Virus record (IMG/VR): IMGVR_UViG_3300009159_000084
Span: 1 to 56,816 of that record
Length of the DNA stretch: 56,816 nucleotides
Strand: one strand, 5' to 3'
From: a virus
Positions 43,831-53,091 of the stretch are shown here, in pieces. Numbering within the stretch: position 1 is the first letter of the stretch; the number at the start of each line of letters is the position of its first letter. The position numbers and the translations under genes are program-made. The notes beneath the pieces were generated by a model, which was given only the letters and a program-made list of their open reading frames with translations, searched no databases and was not told the origin of the DNA.

Positions 43831-45004
43831 TTTGGATGCTTTAACTAGCCCGGGTGCTATCAATGACTATCGCCCAAACGTAGCAATGAAACATCCTTCG
43901 GGGTGGGAGCCGGGTGTTGCTTGGGATGGCAATGCCGGCACTTTGACGACTCAACCGTTAGATGCTCGCCCCAATGATTGGGCGGATCTGTTGGCGGTGT
44001 GGGATCTTGACGCTGATCAGTTTGAGGTGATTGAGCCGGTTCAGTACAGGGCGTGGGATGCGCCGGATCCTGAGGGTGGTTTGCGGCGTTTGTACTATTA
44101 CAAGGCTGCTATTCGTAAGCGTTCGGTCAGTACCGCCTCTGTGGAAGAGTTGCTAGCCGTTTTGAAGGGCCGTAAGCCTAAAACTCCGGTGCCTTCTACC
44201 GGTGAGGGCATGATCTATTGCGTTCCCGCTGGAGATCTGCAGATCGGTAAACCCGACGGTGACGGCACCGAGGGAACCATTAACCGGTTCCTGACTAAGA
44301 CGGACGCCGCTGTAGCCCGCTTGAAGGAACTTCGCAAGATGGGCCGCAAGGTCGACGGGATCCTGTTGCCGTGGCTTGGTGACTGCATGGAAGGTCTCGT
44401 GAGTCAGGGCGGCGCTCTAGCGATGGCCGGTCGCTTGGATCTCACTATGACTGAGCAGTTGCGGGTCTACCGACGCCTCATGCTGCATCAAATTCAATGT
44501 TTTGCGCCGCTCTCCGACAATATCATCATCCCCATCGTGCCCGGCAACCATGATGAAGTGCAGCGCGTAGGCAAGGTACAGCGACGATACGACGACTCAT
44601 GGGCCATAGAAGGGGCTGTAGCGGTCGCTGACGCCCTAAAACTAGCCCCGGGCTACGAACACATATCTTTCGTGTTTCCCGGGCACGATGAACTCACAAT
44701 CACGTTAAACGTCGGTGGGACGGACGTAGGGTTCGCTCACGGTCATCAATTTGGGCGTGACCCCATGAAATGGTGGGCTAATCAATCCCACGGAATGCAA
44801 CCCATCGGTGGAGCAACCCTTCTCCTCGGTGCTCACCTGCATCACCTACGGGTAGAACAGTCCGGTGCTAAATCATTCATGCAAATCCCCGCCCTCGACG
44901 GTGGCTCGACGTGGTGGCGTCACCGGACAGGACAAGATGCCCCCTCGGGTATGGTCTCCATGTTGATCGGCCACGGCGGCTGGTCGGATTTGGCTGTGCT
45001 ATGA
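43814..45004 (+). CDS. Calcineurin-like metallophosphoesterase
   Basis: From GTG 43814 (396 residues) the protein has an N-terminal region of about 130 residues, then the phosphoesterase motifs AGDLQIGK (about 138-145), WLGDCMEG, VPGNHDE (about 241-247), FAHGHQFG (about 307-314) and GAHLHHLR (about 339-346). This order binds two metal ions. Phage members may be nucleases, phosphatases or DNA-repair factors. It lies unexpectedly among connector and tail genes. An upstream in-frame ATG is rejected as it would read through the preceding gene. Confidence 0.85.
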   Translation: MSLDDDLDALTSPGAINDYRPNVAMKHPSGWEPGVAWDGNAGTLTTQPLDARPNDWADLLAVWDLDADQFEVIEPVQYRAWDAPDPEGGLRRLYYYKAAIRKRSVSTASVEELLAVLKGRKPKTPVPSTGEGMIYCVPAGDLQIGKPDGDGTEGTINRFLTKTDAAVARLKELRKMGRKVDGILLPWLGDCMEGLVSQGGALAMAGRLDLTMTEQLRVYRRLMLHQIQCFAPLSDNIIIPIVPGNHDEVQRVGKVQRRYDDSWAIEGAVAVADALKLAPGYEHISFVFPGHDELTITLNVGGTDVGFAHGHQFGRDPMKWWANQSHGMQPIGGATLLLGAHLHHLRVEQSGAKSFMQIPALDGGSTWWRHRTGQDAPSGMVSMLIGHGGWSDLAVL

Positions 45005-45243
45005 CGAGTGAAGAGTTTGCTGACAGGGTTGAGAATGCCGTCCGGGCTGTACGCGGCCGGGTTCTAGGGGTCGGGCAAGAACAATACGACGATGGTTCAG
45101 GGGTGCAACGTTTCGAGGGCCGGTCAATAGATCAGATCCTTGTGGATGCCCTTGAAGAGGTTGAAGATCTCATTGTTTACGGCGTGCAAATGCAGATTCA
45201 AATAAACAAATTACGAGAAGAAATTAAACTCGCACTTACTTAG
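45001..45243 (+). CDS. Small conserved actinophage-type protein (80 residues)
   Basis: MTSEEFADRVENAVRAVRGR continues VLGVGQEQYDDGSGVQRFEG and a helix (IDQILVDALEEVEDLIVYGVQMQIQI). The GRVLGVGxEQYxxG...QxFE pattern is a common small protein in actinobacteriophage genomes. Function unknown. It overlaps the phosphoesterase gene by four bases. Confidence 0.7.
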   Translation: MTSEEFADRVENAVRAVRGRVLGVGQEQYDDGSGVQRFEGRSIDQILVDALEEVEDLIVYGVQMQIQINKLREEIKLALT

Positions 45244-45252
45244 GTTTCTACC

Positions 45253-45263
45253 GTAGACTTACC
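45253..45263 (+). repeat. GTAGACTTACC repeat shared with the dps promoter
   Basis: This 11-mer matches 38401-38411 exactly. Both copies lie in intergenic leaders ahead of structural genes, so it may be a promoter element or a regulator site. Two copies only. Confidence 0.35.
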
Positions 45264-45323
45264 GTGTAGTTGATCGTACCCCAAGTGGGTCCAATCCGTC
45301 GCTACATTCGTGGCCCTAGTGGT

Positions 45324-45359
45324 CCCTGAGGCGGTGCGGATTCCGCGCTGCCTTCAGGG
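45324..45359 (+). promoter_or_regulatory. Leader hairpin before the tail-tube genes
   Basis: CCCTGAGGCGGTGCGG pairs with CCGCGCTGCCTTCAGGG around an ATT loop (about 16 bp with one bulge and wobbles). Its 3' arm runs into AGGGAGG, the Shine-Dalgarno of the next gene. It could hide the ribosome site or stabilise a processed tail-gene message. Confidence 0.55.
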
Positions 45360-45367
45360 AGGAAACC

Positions 45368-45541
45368 GTGCCGTACAAGGTACTTACCGGACTGTCATAT
45401 CCGCCAGACAAGAACGCTGAAGTTGGCGATGTCGTCAACGATCTTCCACCTACCTCAGTCAAGTGGCTCCTTGATCAAGGACACATTGAGGCACTCGGCG
45501 ATACGCCCGCGCCTTCCAACAACAAAAAGGATGGTGAGTAA
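45368..45541 (+). CDS. Small tail-module protein (57 residues)
   Basis: The GTG-initiated product MPYKVLTGLSYPPDKNAEVG continues DVVNDLPPTSVKWLLDQGHI with a polar tail. The YxVLTGLSYPPxxxAExGDVVxDLPxxSxxWLLxQG pattern is common in actinobacteriophages near tail genes. A strong Shine-Dalgarno (GGGAGG) precedes it. The stop overlaps the tail-tube ATG. Confidence 0.7.
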   Translation: MPYKVLTGLSYPPDKNAEVGDVVNDLPPTSVKWLLDQGHIEALGDTPAPSNNKKDGE

Positions 45542-46257
45542 TGGCCTTCCGCCACGGAAAGAGCGCGGCTGTTTTCTACAACGGCACCAATTTGACGAGT
45601 TACCTCAACGAGGCATCCGTCAGCAACTCAGTCGAAACGGCTGAAACCACAACTTTTGGCAACGACGCTAAGACCTACGTCACCGGCCTGAAGGACGGCA
45701 CGATCAGCGCCGCAGGCATGTTCGATGGTTCTGCCAGCGCTGTTGATCAAACTCTCACAAACACCCTTGGCGCTACCGCAGCGGACGTAATCACCTACGC
45801 ACCTGACGGCGCTGTTATTGGTCGCCGGTCATACTCAGCCGCAGTGCGTGAGACTTCATACGAAGTAACTTCTCCTGTTGGCGATGTCGTGGCAGTTAGC
45901 CTTGAAGTACAGGCCGATGGTGGAGTTAACCCGGGTTACCTTTTGGGTGCGGCGACCACCGTTGCCGCTTCAGGTGTCGGTACCTCAATCGACAACACCA
46001 CATCAAGCACAGACGGAGTCGGATACGTTCACTTCTATTCAAACAGTCGAGATGGCTCAAGCACGTTCAAGGTGCAGCACTCATCCGACAACTCAACCTT
46101 CGTTGATCTGATTACGTTCACAAGCGTGTCAGCGTCAACGACGGGCGGCGAGAGAATTGCCGTCTCAGGTGCGGTCAACCGTTATGTCCGCGCCTCGCAC
46201 GTCCCCGGAGGAACTTCCGGGTCAGTCACCTACACAATGGCGTTTGCCCGGAAGTAA
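45541..46257 (+). CDS. Tail-tube-like protein A, with extra C-terminal domain
   Basis: The first 130 residues (MAFRHGKSAAVFYNGTNLTSYLNEASVSNSVETAETTTFGNDAKTYVTGL type) match tail-tube protein B closely in pattern. Residues about 150-238 (GVGYVHFYSNSRDGSSTFKV, RYVRASHV) add a beta-sandwich like the Ig-type decoration domains on tail tubes. The tube domain would polymerise into the tail; the extra domain would face outward. Confidence 0.75.
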   Translation: MAFRHGKSAAVFYNGTNLTSYLNEASVSNSVETAETTTFGNDAKTYVTGLKDGTISAAGMFDGSASAVDQTLTNTLGATAADVITYAPDGAVIGRRSYSAAVRETSYEVTSPVGDVVAVSLEVQADGGVNPGYLLGAATTVAASGVGTSIDNTTSSTDGVGYVHFYSNSRDGSSTFKVQHSSDNSTFVDLITFTSVSASTTGGERIAVSGAVNRYVRASHVPGGTSGSVTYTMAFARK

Positions 46258-46271
46258 GAAGGAGTATCACA

Positions 46272-46700
46272 ATGGCATTTGTTCACGGTAAGAAGGCCGT
46301 ATTCAAGATCGACAACTCAGCAGGCACCCCTACTGACATCAGCGCATACTGTGAAGAGGTCAGCCTCTCTCGCAGCATTGAGACCGCTGAAACCACCACG
46401 TTCGGTAACGACTCAAAGACTTACATCACCGGTCTTACCGATGCCACCGTTAGCCTGAGCGGCAAGTTTGATGCAGCAAACGCATCTGCTGTCGACGCAG
46501 TGCTGACCGGCATCCTCGGCTCGGCTTCAACCGTGTCGTGGGCGTACCGCACCAGCAGCGCATCAACCAGCACATCCAACCCTGAGTACCAAGGCGAGGG
46601 CATCCTCACCTCATACGAAGTGGCTGCAACTGTGGGTGACGCTGTGACCTTCAGTGCTGAACTTCAGGTCTCGGGTGCTGTTACCCGCGCCACCGCATAA
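46272..46700 (+). CDS. Tail-tube-like protein B (major tail protein candidate)
   Basis: The 142-residue protein has MAFVHGKKAVFKIDNSAGTP, ISAYCEEVSLSRSIETAETTTFGNDSKTYITGL and a GEGILTSYEVAATVGDAVTFSAELQVSG ending. This is the short form of protein A without the extra domain. AAGGAG precedes the ATG. Which copy forms the bulk of the tube is not clear; mixed tubes are known in other phages. Confidence 0.75.
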   Translation: MAFVHGKKAVFKIDNSAGTPTDISAYCEEVSLSRSIETAETTTFGNDSKTYITGLTDATVSLSGKFDAANASAVDAVLTGILGSASTVSWAYRTSSASTSTSNPEYQGEGILTSYEVAATVGDAVTFSAELQVSGAVTRATA

Positions 46701-46760
46701 GGTTTCACTTAGCAGTATCAATCGTGGGCCTTTGTGCCCCCTTACGGAAGTGAGTACCAA

Positions 46761-47132
46761 GTGTCTCTACGCGACAAGATCCTCGCAGCGGATGACATCC
46801 AATCCGAGGCAGTGGAAGTCCCTGAATGGGGCGTCACTCTTGAGGTTCGCGGCATGAACGGTGCAGACCGTTCCCGCATCCTTGAGGCCGCTTCTGCCTC
46901 GGACGACGGCAAGATCAGTATCGGCAATATGTATGTCGAGACTGTGATTGCAAGCACCTACGACCCGGAAACGGGTTTGCGTGTGTTCTCAGAAAATGAT
47001 CGTGATGCACTCATGGGTAAGAGTGCTTCAGCGATTGACCGTCTAGCAACGGTAGGTATGCGCCTATCAGCGATGGATGGGAAAGCGACGGACACCGCGA
47101 AGGTGACGTTTCCTGAAGAATCCGCATCGTAG
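46761..47132 (+). CDS. Tail assembly chaperone, short form (gpG-like)
   Basis: From GTG 46761 (GGAAGTGAG upstream) the 123-residue protein has VPEWGVTLEVRGMNGADRSRILEAASASDDGKI and a helical C-terminus ending in PEESAS. Size, position before the tape measure and the overlapping second frame match G/GT-type tail assembly chaperones, which coat the tape measure during assembly. GTG 46734 is an alternative start. Confidence 0.8.
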   Translation: MSLRDKILAADDIQSEAVEVPEWGVTLEVRGMNGADRSRILEAASASDDGKISIGNMYVETVIASTYDPETGLRVFSENDRDALMGKSASAIDRLATVGMRLSAMDGKATDTAKVTFPEESAS

Positions 47133-47301
47133 GTTTCTGTTCGAGTTAGCCGAAAAACTAGGTAGGACAGTCGGTGAACTCTTGTATGGCTCAGGTTCTC
47201 ACCGGCCGATCTCTTCGTTTGAATTGACGGAGTGGTCGGCCGTGTGGGAATTGAGAGCGTATGAGCAAGAACAGGCAATGAAGAAAAGATCAAGAAAGTA
47301 A
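47107..47301 (+). CDS. Frameshift extension of the tail assembly chaperone (gpT-like)
   Basis: A frame shifted by +1 (or -2) relative to the short form is open from 47107 to TAA 47299-47301. It encodes RRFLFELAEKLGRTVGELLY, then SFELTEWSAVWELRAYEQEQAMKKR. The ELAExLGxTVGELL...SxxELxEWxAxxxLRAxEQE segment is the hallmark of GT C-termini. It has no good start or Shine-Dalgarno, so it is probably reached by ribosomal frameshifting within 47107-47132, with UUU-C as a candidate slip site. Confidence 0.75.
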   Translation, partial: RFLKNPHRRFLFELAEKLGRTVGELLYGSGSHRPISSFELTEWSAVWELRAYEQEQAMKKRSRK

Positions 47302-47316
47302 CTTGGAGGTGGCGAC

Positions 47317-50300
47317 GTGGCTCAGGTAACTGTAACCGCGCAGTATGTTGCCGACACTACCTCGTATGTTAATAACGTACGCAAGGCCACGGACGCCACC
47401 AACTCTTTTGCAGCATCATTACCCAACGCGGCACGTTCTCAAGACGCTGTTAAAACATCAACAATTGCTCTCGGTACAGCGATGGGCACTCTTGGCGCTT
47501 CAGTTCTTGCTAAAGCCGCTGCCGCTGTAAAAAACTTCGCTATGCAGGGCATTCGCGCTGCTGCTCAATATGAACAAACCGTAATTTCCATGAAAGGAAT
47601 CTTCCAAGGTTCCGGCATGGACGTGCAGGAGGCTGCAAAGAAAACCGAATCCTACCTCGGTGAATTGCGTGACTTCGCTGCCAAGACTCCGTTTGAATTA
47701 CCTCAAACCCTTGACGCTGTTAAGCGACTTCTATCTATCGGCTATGCCGCTGACGATGTAAAAGACCGTTTGCTGCCTGCCATTGGTGACATCACTTCCG
47801 CCCTCGGCCAACCTGCTTCAGCAATTAACGGTGTGGTGTATGCGTTTGGACAGATGAAATCTGCTGGACGTGTCATGTCTCAGGACTTGATGCAGATAGG
47901 TAATCAACTTCCCGGCTTTAACGCAAAAATGACCCTTACTAAGGAACTGTTCAACGGTGACGTTGGGGCGATGGCTAAGGCGATGGAGTCCGGGTCTTTG
48001 GATTCGACTAAGGCTATTGACGTTTTGATTGAGGGAATGAAGAAATTCCCGGGTGCTGCCGGCGCTATGGAACGTCAATCTAAATCGCTTAATGGTGTTA
48101 TCTCGACGTTTAAGGACACAGTAAACAATGCGTTGATTGATGGCATCATGCCGGCAATTCCGGCTTTGTCTGGAACGCTTGAGGGTCTTATCCCACCGGT
48201 TGAGGCTGCAGCAAAAGCCTTTGGCGATAACCTTGGTCCATTGTTGATTCAAGCCGCTGAAATTATGAGCGCGTTTGGTCCTATTGTTACTGCCGTTATT
48301 CCTCCTTTGATGCAATTGACTTCGGCCACCGGTGGTATCACCGTAATTTTGAAGGCCCTTTCTCCGGTCATTGTTGCCGCCGGTAACGCCTTGGGGATTA
48401 TTGCTAGTGCGTTTAACATTTTGCCGGGACCAATCAAGGACGCTATCGGTGTCATGATTGCCTTGCGTTTAATCATGTTCAAACTAAATGTTGATGCAGC
48501 AAAAATGTCGGCAGGAATGACTGCGGCCTTTGCCAAAATTTTCATGGTATTCAAAATGACAATGAATGGCATGAAAACCCAAATGATTGCGTCTACAACG
48601 CAAATGGGTGCTTTGGGTGCTGCCGCTAAATTCCTTGGCATGGGAGTAGTAAATTCGTTCCGCACCATGGTTATTGCTGCTAAATCATTTATGGTTTCTC
48701 TTGGCCCTATAGGCTGGGCATTGATTGCCGCTTCTGCCGCAATGGAATTCTTCATGGGCAAGAGCGCCGCTACCGATGCCGCCGTGTCTCAGTTGAAAGA
48801 AACTATTGACGCTACCACCGGAGCACTCAATGAAATGGGTGTGCAATACATATCTTCTGAGTTCCGAACCAATATTAGTCAAGAAGATTTAGACATTCTT
48901 AAAAAGTACGGCATCACCATGGAAGAAATGATTGCTGCAGCCGATCAGGGCGGCGATGCTATGGAATCATTTAAGACCAAAATGGCCGGAATAGATGCTA
49001 AAGATTTTGGTTTGCTCTCGGCAACGATCATGGATCCGGTTAAAACTATTCAAAATACTGTCGAAGGTATGAACGAGTATGTTACCGCTGCTAGAGAAAA
49101 GTCTGGTATCGATAAACAAGCCGCTAGAGACGCAAAATCTTACACAGGTGCTTTAAGCGGTCAAACTGCTGAGGTAAAAAAATCTAATACTGAAATTTAT
49201 CTTGCCGCTGTTTACGCAAGACGAGGCACGGATGCTACGCAGGTTTTAACAACTGCAATTAATGGTGCAACGTTTGCTTACAAAAAGTTTAATGACACGT
49301 TGAGTGTTCAAGAGCAATGGGATAACGCAATAAGTTCAAGTAATGATCTTGCTGACACCCTGAAAAAGAATGGTCAGCAGTTTGATAACACCACAAAAAA
49401 GGGTCTTGAAAATCGTGCTGCTATTCGTGACACGGCTAAGGCTTGGATTGAGTACGCTGATGCTGCTAACGATCCGATTATTAAACAGAAACGTCTTGCT
49501 GAGGGTGAAGCGGCAATGCGTAGAGCGCTTAAAGGTAAATTTGATTCTAAGGAACTTGGTGTTGTTCAAGCGTTTAAGAATGCACAGAAAGAAACTAATC
49601 TCGGTGCTGATGCTTGGGATAAGGAAAAGAAGGCGGCGTCTGGCGCGGGTATTGATGTTGGAACAAACTTTGTTAACGGTATTGCTGAAGCATTAAAGGC
49701 CAAGAAGCAAGAAGTGGAAACCGCTGCTGGCGAGACCGGTACAGCAATGCTTACCGGTGCTAATAACGCTATCGCTGCTAAATCTCCTTCTCGTGAGGCA
49801 ATGAAAGTTTCCGGTAACTTTATTGACGGCATCGTGGTTGGCCTTAAAGCCCGTACAGGTTTGGTACTTAAAGGAAGCGCGGCAGTTGGTCAAGAACTGT
49901 TGGCCGGTGTTAAGGATGCCCTGAAGTCCGGAGGAAATATTTCGGGTTTGCTTTCCGGTGTGTTTGGTTCAATGCCTGAAATTCCTACCCCGCTTGAGGC
50001 TGCTCTTGGTAAGAAGGGTGCGGAGAGTTACCTGAAGAAGCATAAGAAGGAACTTTCTGCATTGCAGCAAGCCTTTGGTGATATGGACAAACTTAACGAG
50101 ACCATGAAGACAGCGAAGGCTGCTTTGATGGAGATCGGTGACGCAAGCAAGCAGATTTCTGGCGTGTACAGGGGTGCGACTCTCACTGAGGCCGGTTCGG
50201 ACATTATTAGTGCGCTCGGTAAAGAGGGCAATCTTTCGAGTGCGATGTCGATGCTCGCTCAATTGGGCGCATCGGCTGACGCTGCTTATGATTCTTTGAT

Positions 50301-51813
50301 TTCTGTTGCTAAGGGTGGGCAGAAGAAGGCGCTTGTCGGTGGGAAGAACGCGACAAGCAAGTATGTCGAGGCGATGAAGAGTGAAGTCGCTGGTTTGATG
50401 ATTCGCCGTCAGGAAATTGAAACTGCTCTTGGCGCTATCGAGAAAACCTACAACGACAAGACGGACGCTATCGCTGCCGCTTACGATCCGTTGGAGAAGG
50501 CCGCTGAAAATAGTTTGAAGTCGTTGAAGGATAAGTGGGATGCCGCTATTCCTCCGTTGGAGAAGGCTCTTGAGGCCGCTAATGCCGCATTCGATAAAGA
50601 GAATGAGGTATTGAAGACTCTGATTTCTGATCGTGATTCATTCTTGAAGAGCATTGGTGACGGTTTCCGTTCGTTTGCGAACAATCTATCTAATACCACG
50701 AAGTCTGTAATTAAGATCACTCAGGATCTTGGTAACGGGATGACGTTGACTACCGATAAGGAAGTCACTGACGCGAGTTCATTCCGCACAAATCTTGAAG
50801 ATCGCCTCGCTTCGATCAGGGAATTTGGCGCGAACATCCGTAGCCTGCTTGCGCGTGGTCTTGATGCTTCGCTTGTTAAGGATTTTGTTTCTGCGGGTGT
50901 TGATTCTGCGGGTTCGACTGTTGCCGCTCTTGCGGGTTCTGCTGATTCTGAGTTGGCTGCTATCAATGCCGCTCAGACTGCTCTTGCTGCTGAAGTTTCT
51001 TCGTTCCAAAGCACTGCCTCGGCTCAGTGGTTTAATGCGGGTATCGCTCAACAGGAGGCTGTGGTTGCTCCGTTGCGTGCCGCTGCTGCTGCTGCTCAGT
51101 CCGCTCTGGATCTTGCTACGCAAACTCGTGACAGGGAGTTGAAAGATACTCAGGCTCATTTGGATGCGTTGAAGGCTGCCCGTGAGACTGAACTTGCGTC
51201 CGCTTTGTCTGATTACAATAATCAGAAGGTTGTGTTGCAGGCGGAAATGAACGCAATTGATAGTGATCTTGCTACTCGTGCCGCGAGCATTCAGAAGTAC
51301 TTTACTGATTTGATGGACCCTAAGACGGGTCTTCCTCCTCAGATGCTGTTGGTCGGTAAGGCCGCTATGAATGGTCTTATTGCGGGTATTGATTCTCGTA
51401 AGGATGCCGTGTTGGCGTCGGTGCGGGCTATCGCTACCGCCGCCAAGGTCGAGATGGAGAAGGTGTGGTTAATCAATTCGCCTTCTCGTGTGGCCGCGAC
51501 TATTGGTGAGCAGATCGCTGATGGTTTGATTCAGGGTCTTGCGGGCAGTGAAGGCGCCGTACGGGCCGCTGCTAGTAGCCTTGCAGCAAACGTCATGCTC
51601 CCTACCGATGTGCCGTCTATGACCTCTCTAGCCCCTTCAATGGGTGCCATGGGAATCTCTAGCGGTGTTGGTGGCGGGGTCATGATCCAAAACAGTTACG
51701 AGGTCAACGTGCAGTCGCTGGCAGGAGATAAGCGTCAGATTGGTCGTGAGGTAGTTGAGGCTATCCGCGCCTTTGAGCGCACCTCAGGCCCTGTCTACAT
51801 GCCGGCAGGTTAA
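47317..51813 (+). CDS. Tape measure protein
   Basis: The 1498-residue protein is the longest product. It has an N-terminal tape-measure domain (AAQYEQTVISMKGIFQGSGMDVQEAAKKTESYLGELRDFAAKTPFELPQ; MKSAGRVMSQDLMQIGNQLPGFN). Several hydrophobic stretches follow (about residues 290-480), then long Ala/Lys/Glu helices and KSPSREAMKVSG/INSPSRVAATIGEQIADGLIQG motifs typical of tail-length determinants. By the usual 1.5 angstrom per residue the tail would be roughly 0.2 micrometres. GTG start with GGAGGTGG upstream. Confidence 0.93.
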   Translation: MAQVTVTAQYVADTTSYVNNVRKATDATNSFAASLPNAARSQDAVKTSTIALGTAMGTLGASVLAKAAAAVKNFAMQGIRAAAQYEQTVISMKGIFQGSGMDVQEAAKKTESYLGELRDFAAKTPFELPQTLDAVKRLLSIGYAADDVKDRLLPAIGDITSALGQPASAINGVVYAFGQMKSAGRVMSQDLMQIGNQLPGFNAKMTLTKELFNGDVGAMAKAMESGSLDSTKAIDVLIEGMKKFPGAAGAMERQSKSLNGVISTFKDTVNNALIDGIMPAIPALSGTLEGLIPPVEAAAKAFGDNLGPLLIQAAEIMSAFGPIVTAVIPPLMQLTSATGGITVILKALSPVIVAAGNALGIIASAFNILPGPIKDAIGVMIALRLIMFKLNVDAAKMSAGMTAAFAKIFMVFKMTMNGMKTQMIASTTQMGALGAAAKFLGMGVVNSFRTMVIAAKSFMVSLGPIGWALIAASAAMEFFMGKSAATDAAVSQLKETIDATTGALNEMGVQYISSEFRTNISQEDLDILKKYGITMEEMIAAADQGGDAMESFKTKMAGIDAKDFGLLSATIMDPVKTIQNTVEGMNEYVTAAREKSGIDKQAARDAKSYTGALSGQTAEVKKSNTEIYLAAVYARRGTDATQVLTTAINGATFAYKKFNDTLSVQEQWDNAISSSNDLADTLKKNGQQFDNTTKKGLENRAAIRDTAKAWIEYADAANDPIIKQKRLAEGEAAMRRALKGKFDSKELGVVQAFKNAQKETNLGADAWDKEKKAASGAGIDVGTNFVNGIAEALKAKKQEVETAAGETGTAMLTGANNAIAAKSPSREAMKVSGNFIDGIVVGLKARTGLVLKGSAAVGQELLAGVKDALKSGGNISGLLSGVFGSMPEIPTPLEAALGKKGAESYLKKHKKELSALQQAFGDMDKLNETMKTAKAALMEIGDASKQISGVYRGATLTEAGSDIISALGKEGNLSSAMSMLAQLGASADAAYDSLISVAKGGQKKALVGGKNATSKYVEAMKSEVAGLMIRRQEIETALGAIEKTYNDKTDAIAAAYDPLEKAAENSLKSLKDKWDAAIPPLEKALEAANAAFDKENEVLKTLISDRDSFLKSIGDGFRSFANNLSNTTKSVIKITQDLGNGMTLTTDKEVTDASSFRTNLEDRLASIREFGANIRSLLARGLDASLVKDFVSAGVDSAGSTVAALAGSADSELAAINAAQTALAAEVSSFQSTASAQWFNAGIAQQEAVVAPLRAAAAAAQSALDLATQTRDRELKDTQAHLDALKAARETELASALSDYNNQKVVLQAEMNAIDSDLATRAASIQKYFTDLMDPKTGLPPQMLLVGKAAMNGLIAGIDSRKDAVLASVRAIATAAKVEMEKVWLINSPSRVAATIGEQIADGLIQGLAGSEGAVRAAASSLAANVMLPTDVPSMTSLAPSMGAMGISSGVGGGVMIQNSYEVNVQSLAGDKRQIGREVVEAIRAFERTSGPVYMPAG

Positions 51814-51816
51814 CCG

Positions 51817-53076
51817 ATGGCTGGTTTTGATCCACGGATTGACTACACAAATGCTTTCGCTTTTGATTCTGAGCGCCTGTATGACGGGTTTCATTATTTT
51901 GGCGATAACCCGGGGCCTTGGAAAGTAGAGATTGCTTTCGACCTTTCCGCTAACGGTGTCGGGAACTGGTTTACGTTAGATGATTCCGTTAAGGGTCTCC
52001 TTAACAATGCGACGTATCTGCTTGCGGGAGACATTTTCACTGACGTCACTCGGTGGGTTCGTTCTATTCAGATTCGTCGTGGACGTTCACGGCAGTTGGA
52101 AAAGTTTGTTGCCGGTCAGTGTGAAATTGTTTTTGATAACCGTGACCGTATTTATGATCCAACAATGCAGGGGTCACCGTTCTACGGATCCATCGTACCC
52201 CGTAAGCAAGTCCGTATTACTTACGATGGTTACCCCGTGTGGGCCGGAAATACACAGGACTGGGATTTTGATTACGATCTTCGTAAGAATGATGCGACCG
52301 CGATTATGCGTGGCCTTGACGGTTTTGCCTACATGGCTACTCAGTTAGTGGCGGCGCAAACTTTCACTACACAGTTGACGGGTGCTCGCATTAATACGGT
52401 TTTGACTCAACTGGGTTGGCCTTCGACGCAGCGTGATATTGATTCTGGTACCGCTTCAGTTGCCGCCGATACTGTGGCGACCGGTGGTACGAACGCTTTG
52501 GGGTATTTGCAGAAAGTGGAAACTTCACAAAATGGTTTGTTTTTCATGAATTCTGAGGGTCTAATCAGGTTTGTTGCGAACGCTAACGGTAACCCTACTG
52601 GTTTCATTGTGAGCCAAGACGCTATCGGCATGGTCGATTATGAAGTTGTATATGGCGCTGAAGAATTGTGGAATAAAGTCAACGTCACTTACTACAGTGG
52701 ATCCGTTGAGGCAACGGTCACGGCAAATGACACGATAAGCCAAGGCAAGTATGGCGTGTTTGAGTCAACCTACGACACGTTGCTTTCGGGTAGCGCCCAA
52801 TCTGCGAGTCTTGCTACGGCGTTGGTGACTAAATATTCTGAGCCCCGTTACCGTATCAATAAGGTTGTTTTTGATATGCGTGGACTTGATGTTTCTTCTA
52901 AGGCACAAGTTTTGTCTATGGAGATGGGTGACTCTTTGACGGTTGAATATACTCCTTCTAACGTTGGTGCCCCTTTGGATAGAGTGTGTTTGATTGACGC
53001 TATTGAACATCAGGCGAGTGCGGCTCCGTTGCGTCACACTGTCACGCTGGCTCTTACGGATCTTGGGGCCGCATAA
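51817..53076 (+). CDS. Distal tail / tail-hub-like minor tail protein
   Basis: The 419-residue protein has LLAGDIFTDVTRWVRSIQIRRGRSRQLEKFVAGQCEIVFDNRDRIYDP followed by YGSIVPRKQVRITYDGYPVWAGNTQDWDFDY. This pattern is typical of minor tail proteins placed right after the tape measure in actinobacteriophages. The rest is beta-rich, like hub proteins that build the tail tip. No enzymatic motif. Confidence 0.8.
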   Translation: MAGFDPRIDYTNAFAFDSERLYDGFHYFGDNPGPWKVEIAFDLSANGVGNWFTLDDSVKGLLNNATYLLAGDIFTDVTRWVRSIQIRRGRSRQLEKFVAGQCEIVFDNRDRIYDPTMQGSPFYGSIVPRKQVRITYDGYPVWAGNTQDWDFDYDLRKNDATAIMRGLDGFAYMATQLVAAQTFTTQLTGARINTVLTQLGWPSTQRDIDSGTASVAADTVATGGTNALGYLQKVETSQNGLFFMNSEGLIRFVANANGNPTGFIVSQDAIGMVDYEVVYGAEELWNKVNVTYYSGSVEATVTANDTISQGKYGVFESTYDTLLSGSAQSASLATALVTKYSEPRYRINKVVFDMRGLDVSSKAQVLSMEMGDSLTVEYTPSNVGAPLDRVCLIDAIEHQASAAPLRHTVTLALTDLGAA

Positions 53077-53091
53077 TTATGAGGAGAAATC

